Source: Planctomycetota bacterium (GTDB lineage Bacteria; Planctomycetota; UBA8742; UBA2392). From it: a DNA stretch of 43,304 nucleotides. The stretch is taken from NCBI GenBank assembly GCA_020848275.1, contig JADLAK010000102.1, forward strand, positions 1-43,304, read 5' to 3'. The position numbers and the translations under genes are program-made. A model generated the notes under the pieces. It was not told the origin of the DNA, ran no database searches, and worked only from the letters and a program-made list of their open reading frames with translations. Shown in pieces: positions 38,915 through 43,304 of this stretch; position 1 is the first letter of the stretch; each line of letters begins with the position of its first letter.

Positions 38915-41041
38915 ATGCGCATGGGCCGCAACCGAACCTGGCTGATTCTCGGCATGACGGCGGCAGTGGTTCTCGCCGCCGCGTGGTGGTTTTTTCGTCC
39001 AGCGCCGCCGGCGAACCTGCTGCTGGCCTGCGCCCCCACCGCCCCCACCGCGCGCACCGAAAGCAGCCCGACTACGCCGCGCCTGCGCAAGGGCAGCCGC
39101 ACAGCGCCCACTGACGAAGCCGCCGGCGCGCCGCAGCCCGATCAACCGTTCATCGATGATGACCCCGCGATGGAGCAGCAGCCGCTTTGGACGCCGGACT
39201 ACGGCCCGGCCATCCTGGGCTCGCGTTCGCAGTTGCGGCTGCACTTAAAGGATTCCCTCGGCGCGATGCTGGACGGCGATGTGCGCGTGAACGTGCGGCT
39301 GACGCGGCTGATGGGCCGTTACGGCTTGGTGAGTTCCGGGTGGCAATTCGACCCGTCGTCGGGCGAGTTCTCAGGCGGCGGCCCCGACGGCTTCGGGCTT
39401 GAGCCCGGCGAGTACGAATTTTTCGCCGACGCGGGGCCTTATGGCAGCGTCACACGCCGCTACCACATCGGAACGGGCCAGGTCATCGACGAAGAAATTG
39501 CGACGCCACGTTACAGGCGCATCATCTGCCTGCAATTCGAGGACCGCGAAGGCAAGGCAATCACAGTGTTGCCCGACGCACCGGCGTACCAAGGCGAAGA
39601 GCCCGCGGTCGTGCCAACCGAATATCCCGCGCCCGCCGCGGTGCTGCGCGAGCGCAAGGTGTGCACGGATCCCTGCGATGGCCCCGTAATCGACCAGAGC
39701 GCCAAGGATGAATGCGGGGAAGTGCGCGACCTGCGGTATTTCGACCGCAAGATGCTGATCGACCTCATCGACGTGAGGATCGTGGTGCAAAAATACTTGA
39801 CCGACGGCGGCCGGTACTACGTGCGCGTGTTCTCGGGCGGCGCCGGCCGCGTGGAGATTCCGCTGCCCGAGGACTGGTTTGCGGGCGGCAACATCCAGCT
39901 CTGCGGGAATTTCGAGGGCCCGGAGTGGGACAACTACCGCGTTACGCTCGACCCGGCCGCGGGCTACCTTGAACAAGTTGCGGAGCGCGCGGAAGCCAAC
40001 ACGGACGATCCCGGTTATCGCAGCCTGCTGCAGCCGCGCACAACGGCCGCCGTCGCGCCGTTCGACCCCAACGACGCCTCGGACGTGGGCGCAAGCGCGG
40101 TGCGGCTGGTGGTGCGCGTGAATGCGCCGGCGCCGGTTCATGCATGGCTGGAAAACACCCCGGACGAGGACAGCCTCAAACAGGCCCCGGCGGGGCGCTT
40201 TAACCTTTATTGGAACGAAGAGCATCGCGTGTGGTGGACGGACATGATCGGCGGGATGGCTTTTACAGTCGTGCTCAGCGACGGCATGTTTTTGCGCCAC
40301 AGGCAGGACGTCCCGGCGCTCGCCGAGGGACAGAAAAAGGTGGAGGTCACCATCAACCTCAGCGGCCACGCTTTGCAGTTTGTTGCGCCGCCTCCCACGG
40401 TGGCGGCGCTCGCGACGCGCTGCAGCGCGTGGCCGGTGGGCGGCGGGGCGGAAGGCGCGTCGATGATGGCGTCCGGCGGCTGCGCGCAATCGTACTTGTG
40501 CGGCGACTTGCCGGAAAAAATCTGCGGCGCCGGGCGTTTCTGCCTTGGCCCGCAGGATCAATACACGGGCGTGCCGTTTACGTTTGCACTGGACGCCGAC
40601 CAGCGCGCGCAATTGGCGTCCGGCAGCGCGTCCTGCAAGGTTGCGAGCCCGGGACTGGTGTTGCGCGCCGTCGGGCCCGATCTCGGCGGTCTGCCGTCGG
40701 TGTGGGGCGCCTTGATCGACACCGAGCTTGATGAGGCCGCGCGGCGTGTGCGCAAGGCGCAGCTCAACAAGACCGCGGTCGAGGGCAAAGCGGCGCGGGA
40801 ATTCCTTGTAGCGCAGCAGGCCTGGTATCTCACCGAGGATGGGCCGCGGGGCGGCCGCATTGCGTCGGACGCGCACGGCTACATGTATTTCGGCGGTGCG
40901 CTGACGCCGGGCAAGCGTTACGTGCTGTACCTGTGGTCGAATTCGCGCGATGAATTACGGCCGGATCGGCGCATTGATTTTGTGGCCGGCCAAGGCATTA
41001 CCGACCTCGGCGCAGTAACCCTGCCTTCGTACACTGATTAG
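38915..41041 (+). CDS. Membrane-anchored beta-rich protein, paralogue A (708 aa)
   Basis: 708 residues from the ATG at 38915 (ATG 38921 is an alternative), 19 nt after the DUF3047 stop. N-terminal signal anchor (WLILGMTAAVVLAAAWWFF), then a disordered Pro/Thr linker, then beta-sandwich-like modules (GFGLEPGEYEFFADAGPYG, RYYVRVFSGGAGRVEIPL). A Cys-rich patch (GGCAQSYLCGDLPEKICGAGRFCLG) is absent from its partner. It is colinear with the next gene, including DDDP near residue 80, PRYRRxICxxF, and a shared C-terminus. I do not recognise the family. The last 107 coding nt before the tail nearly equal those of paralogue B. Confidence 0.7.
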   Translation: MRMGRNRTWLILGMTAAVVLAAAWWFFRPAPPANLLLACAPTAPTARTESSPTTPRLRKGSRTAPTDEAAGAPQPDQPFIDDDPAMEQQPLWTPDYGPAILGSRSQLRLHLKDSLGAMLDGDVRVNVRLTRLMGRYGLVSSGWQFDPSSGEFSGGGPDGFGLEPGEYEFFADAGPYGSVTRRYHIGTGQVIDEEIATPRYRRIICLQFEDREGKAITVLPDAPAYQGEEPAVVPTEYPAPAAVLRERKVCTDPCDGPVIDQSAKDECGEVRDLRYFDRKMLIDLIDVRIVVQKYLTDGGRYYVRVFSGGAGRVEIPLPEDWFAGGNIQLCGNFEGPEWDNYRVTLDPAAGYLEQVAERAEANTDDPGYRSLLQPRTTAAVAPFDPNDASDVGASAVRLVVRVNAPAPVHAWLENTPDEDSLKQAPAGRFNLYWNEEHRVWWTDMIGGMAFTVVLSDGMFLRHRQDVPALAEGQKKVEVTINLSGHALQFVAPPPTVAALATRCSAWPVGGGAEGASMMASGGCAQSYLCGDLPEKICGAGRFCLGPQDQYTGVPFTFALDADQRAQLASGSASCKVASPGLVLRAVGPDLGGLPSVWGALIDTELDEAARRVRKAQLNKTAVEGKAAREFLVAQQAWYLTEDGPRGGRIASDAHGYMYFGGALTPGKRYVLYLWSNSRDELRPDRRIDFVAGQGITDLGAVTLPSYTD
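40910..41016 (+). repeat. 107-bp segment shared with 43041-43147
   Basis: It differs from 43041-43147 at only 3 positions (two in a GAATTACGG/GAGTTGCGG stretch, one in GGCATTACC/GGCATCACC), although the rest of the two genes is strongly diverged. It encodes the GKRYVLYLWSNSRDELRPD region and what follows. Confidence 0.9.
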
Positions 41042-41045
41042 CGCC

Positions 41046-43172
41046 ATGAGGCGCAAACTCGGACCATGGATCGCGCTCGTAGCGGCGATTGCCTTCATGG
41101 CAGTTGCAGGCTGGTTTTTGCAGGGTCCGCGTCCCGCGCCACGTCTGGAATCCGGGTCGGAGCAATCGTCCGAGCGGCCTCGCGAACAACTTAAGCCTCA
41201 AGGCCAGCTAATCAACAAGAGCGAACAAATCGCCGGAAATGTTTCGCCGACCTCGGTAGAAAAAGAACCCCCGTCAGCGATTCCCGGGCTGGAATTCGTC
41301 GACGATGATCCGCTCGTCGCCCAAGGCCCGACATATTGCGCCGACTACAAGTCGCTTGTTTACGGGCGGGCGTCGGCAATTTTTTTCTTGGTGGATGCTG
41401 CGGGCAAGAAGCTGCGCGGCGACCACAGCATCTGCGCCTGGCTGACGCGCGAGATGGGACGATTTGGCATTGAAGTTCCCATGATGTGGGACAACGACGC
41501 CAGCACATTGTTTGCGTTGGGCGAAGACGGGTTCGGCATGGAAGTCGGCAGCTACACGTTGCGGATATTCTCCGAACAGTACGGTGATTTCGAAGACCAT
41601 TTTTTCCTGAGCAGAGGCCAGTCGCTGGAACGCAAGATCCGGTTGCCTCGCTACCGACGAGTCATTTGTTTTTCGTTCATCGACCAAAATGACAAGCCGG
41701 TGCCCGCCTTGTCGCTGTCGCACTACGTGCGGTATGAGGACGATTGGTACAGGCGAATGGCCGAAATCCCTCGTTCAAAGATCCCACGCGACGCGCTGCT
41801 ATCGGTCGGCGCAGAAACCCAGTACGCCCCAACCTGCAGAAGCGGCCGCGCCCGGCCCAGCGAAGCCACCGAGCCGGGGCAATACCCGACAGAGGGCGGG
41901 CGCTACTACGTCGAGGTATTTCCCGGGACGGTGCAAACAGTGAGGTTCAGACTCCTCAAAGAAATGTACGGCGTTAGCGCGGCCGAGTTTCGCGACTATT
42001 TCTTGACCGAAACGTGGGACATCACCGAGGTACGACTTTGGCTCGCGCCGGACTTTGCCGAGCAGTTGAAGAAGCTACCGGAAGTGTGGGGATTTGTTGC
42101 TGGCAATGCGATCGTCACAACCGCCGAGCCTCGCAAGTACGACGACGGCATCCTGGATGAATCGACCATCCCACCCAAAATGTGCCGCATCATCGTCACC
42201 GCCAAAGCCCCGGTACATGTATGGCCGACGTTGGGCTACTCCAGCAGCGATCAAACCAAGCCTACCCGAATCGAACCGGCCTTCACGTACTCACGACAAT
42301 TCTCGTGCTGGTGGACTGACGTGGACGAAACAGGTTACCACAACGACCCGGCCCAACCGGGGCAGTATCTGCTAACGCTCACCGACGGGCTGCTCTTTGC
42401 AGCGAGCGAATTGGTTGAACGCGGAGACGCGCGGCTGGTGCGCATCGCGCGGACGTTTAAGGGGAACTTGCTGTTCGTTGTACCGCCTTCGCCGACGACA
42501 GCGGCACTGGCAACCCGGGTCGATGCGAAGCTTGCGCTGAAAACACCCAAAGCCACCAAGGGAATTTCGCGGAGCGGTGCACGGACCATTGGGCGTTCTT
42601 ACCTGAAAACATTTATGACGACGGAACAGATTCAGACACTGGGCGAGGCTGAAATCGACGGCCACGCCATATTCAGGCTGGGCCTCCATGTCGCGACGCG
42701 GGTAAACGTGCCGTTGTCATGGACTGCCGGCGAACGCGAAAAGTTTGTCGCCGGGGACGTGACACTCAATCCGCCCGGCGAGGGTCTTGTGTTTCGGGCA
42801 GTGGGCACCTGGAGCGAAGGTTTGCCGTGGGTGTATGCGACTCTTCTTGAACAAACGTCCGACGCTGAAACCAAGATCATTCGCCGGTGGCTGATCGACT
42901 ATCCTGAGAAAGTTGCAAAACTCGCCGCCGAAAAGAAATTGGGCTCATGGTTTGAAGAACATGGTGTCTGGTACAACTCGAAGACCAGCTTTCGCAGCGA
43001 CGATCACGGGTTTATGACCCATCGTCCACCGCTGGTTCCCGGCAAGCGTTACGTGCTGTACCTGTGGTCGAATTCGCGCGATGAGTTGCGGCCGGATCGG
43101 CGCATTGATTTTGTGGCCGGCCAAGGCATCACCGACCTCGGCGCAGTCATGTTGCCGGGGTATGAGAAATAA
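41046..43172 (+). CDS. Membrane-anchored beta-rich protein, paralogue B (708 aa)
   Basis: 708 residues, the same length as paralogue A, starting 4 nt after its stop; no Shine-Dalgarno, so coupled translation is likely. Signal anchor (WIALVAAIAFMAVAGWFLQ), polar linker, then the same order of beta modules (GFGMEVGSYTLRIFSEQYG, LPRYRRVICFSF, GGRYYVEVFPGTVQTVRF, VPPSPTTAALATR). The C-terminal block GKRYVLYLWSNSRDEL is nearly identical to A, also at DNA level. The Cys-rich patch of A is missing. Probably periplasmic, anchored in the inner membrane. Function unknown. Confidence 0.7.
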   Translation: MRRKLGPWIALVAAIAFMAVAGWFLQGPRPAPRLESGSEQSSERPREQLKPQGQLINKSEQIAGNVSPTSVEKEPPSAIPGLEFVDDDPLVAQGPTYCADYKSLVYGRASAIFFLVDAAGKKLRGDHSICAWLTREMGRFGIEVPMMWDNDASTLFALGEDGFGMEVGSYTLRIFSEQYGDFEDHFFLSRGQSLERKIRLPRYRRVICFSFIDQNDKPVPALSLSHYVRYEDDWYRRMAEIPRSKIPRDALLSVGAETQYAPTCRSGRARPSEATEPGQYPTEGGRYYVEVFPGTVQTVRFRLLKEMYGVSAAEFRDYFLTETWDITEVRLWLAPDFAEQLKKLPEVWGFVAGNAIVTTAEPRKYDDGILDESTIPPKMCRIIVTAKAPVHVWPTLGYSSSDQTKPTRIEPAFTYSRQFSCWWTDVDETGYHNDPAQPGQYLLTLTDGLLFAASELVERGDARLVRIARTFKGNLLFVVPPSPTTAALATRVDAKLALKTPKATKGISRSGARTIGRSYLKTFMTTEQIQTLGEAEIDGHAIFRLGLHVATRVNVPLSWTAGEREKFVAGDVTLNPPGEGLVFRAVGTWSEGLPWVYATLLEQTSDAETKIIRRWLIDYPEKVAKLAAEKKLGSWFEEHGVWYNSKTSFRSDDHGFMTHRPPLVPGKRYVLYLWSNSRDELRPDRRIDFVAGQGITDLGAVMLPGYEK
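43041..43147 (+). repeat. 107-bp segment shared with 40910-41016
   Basis: The second copy of the near-identical 3' segment of the 708-residue paralogues, 104 of 107 positions the same. Identity stops abruptly on both sides. The pattern fits recent gene conversion or a short recombination event. Confidence 0.9.
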
Positions 43173-43191
43173 AACCGGAGATGGGATGAGT

Positions 43192-43279
43192 GGGCCGGTC
43201 TCCCGACGGGATGCACTATTGTGCTCCCAAGGAACGCGCTCGAAGCGCAACGGGCTTTAAGCCCAAAGGAGACCGACCC
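43192..43279 (+). promoter_or_regulatory. Cloverleaf-like structured leader covering the ribosome site
   Basis: An outer stem pairs 43192-43203 with 43268-43279 (11 of 12 pairs). Inside are three hairpins: GGGA-GCAC/GTGC-TCCC with a bulged T and loop TATT (43208-43228), GCGCT-CGA-AGCGC (43236-43248) and GGGCT-TTA-AGCCC (43252-43264). The 3' strand of the outer stem contains GGAG, part of AAAGGAG, the probable Shine-Dalgarno of the ATG at 43280, which follows directly. Folding would hide the ribosome site. It is not a tRNA: no GTTCRA T-loop or acceptor end. Confidence 0.6.
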
Positions 43280-43304
43280 ATGAAGAAGTTTACTAAGCAC
43301 AAAT
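43280..43304 (+). CDS. Start of a gene cut by the window end
   Basis: The ATG at 43280 follows AAAGGAG by 8 nt. Only eight codons are present (MKKFTKHK), too few to identify the product. The basic start is compatible with a ribosomal or nucleic-acid-binding protein, but that is a guess. Confidence 0.55.

Noticed and set aside
36430..40876. Long minus-strand frames (36430-37611, 39371-40876) and similar ones at 6128-7549 and 12202-13194
   Set aside because: They lie opposite well-supported genes, have shadow-type composition (rich in Arg, His, Ala, Val) and no recognisable motifs or ribosome sites.
43192..43279. tRNA or tmRNA-like gene for the cloverleaf
   Set aside because: There are three small arms, but no T-loop consensus, no 7-bp acceptor and no CCA-type end; it abuts a start codon with a ribosome site instead.
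1..43304. Prophage, integrative element or classical insertion sequence
   Set aside because: No integrase, phage structural gene or DDE transposase is seen; the only mobility-related genes are the RAYT relic and the GxxExxY cassette.

Overview
The window is about 43 kb of GC-rich bacterial chromosome with roughly 38 genes. It has no rRNA, tRNA, CRISPR array or phage module that I can see. The lineage is most likely Planctomycetota or a close relative. This inference rests on secreted leucine-rich-repeat proteins of the 'TDAGL' type, many lineage-specific secreted proteins and lipoproteins, a group-III-like phosphofructokinase, DUF4416, DUF3047 and DUF3592 proteins, a RAYT transposase with REP palindromes, and intergenic DNA packed with palindromes. 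No rRNA is present to prove it.

Layout. 1-4.4 kb: palindrome cluster, RsmB-type rRNA methyltransferase, then two exported proteins on the minus strand (one LRR). 4.7-7.3 kb: tandem duplicated pair of exported proteins of unknown function. 7.4-11.1 kb: minus-strand DinB-like/unknown operon, purE, an unknown protein and two lipoproteins. 11.2-13.9 kb: a frameshifted RAYT transposase framed by REP palindromes, a 27-bp tandem array, purF, and a compact inverted-repeat cassette carrying a GxxExxY (PD-(D/E)XK) protein. 13.9-18.1 kb: three exported proteins (carboxypeptidase-regulatory-like, AHSA1 fusion, unknown). 18.1-21.2 kb: REP cluster, DUF4416 with a palindrome in its reading frame, GAPDH and phosphofructokinase. 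21.3-28.5 kb: membrane protein, membrane dipeptidase, GATase-like membrane protein, HExxH peptidase, antiporter-EIIA fusion, GNAT. 28.6-35.1 kb: HEPN-like two-gene module, then a polysaccharide block: NodU/CmcH carbamoyltransferase, WecA-type phosphosugar transferase, and convergent GDP-fucose genes (gmd, fcl). 35.2-43.3 kb: DUF3592 protein, pyruvate kinase, DUF3047 lipoprotein, two tandem 708-residue paralogues, and a cloverleaf-like leader in front of a gene cut by the window end.

How the genes work together. Glycolysis is represented by GAPDH, phosphofructokinase and pyruvate kinase, and purine synthesis by PurE and PurF. WecA-like, Gmd, Fcl and the carbamoyltransferase suggest a surface polysaccharide with fucose-type, possibly carbamoylated sugars.

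The most unusual content is in the intergenic DNA. (i) At least nine loci carry paired arms built of 6-, 7- or 10-bp units, each locus with its own 'word'; one pair tightly encloses the GxxExxY gene. (ii) REP-type palindromes flank the RAYT gene, and two palindromes lie inside reading frames without breaking them. (iii) Several genes have a -10-like hexamer 5-8 nt before the start codon and no Shine-Dalgarno, suggesting leaderless mRNAs. (iv) An 88-nt four-way-junction structure at the right edge places the Shine-Dalgarno of the next gene in its closing stem.
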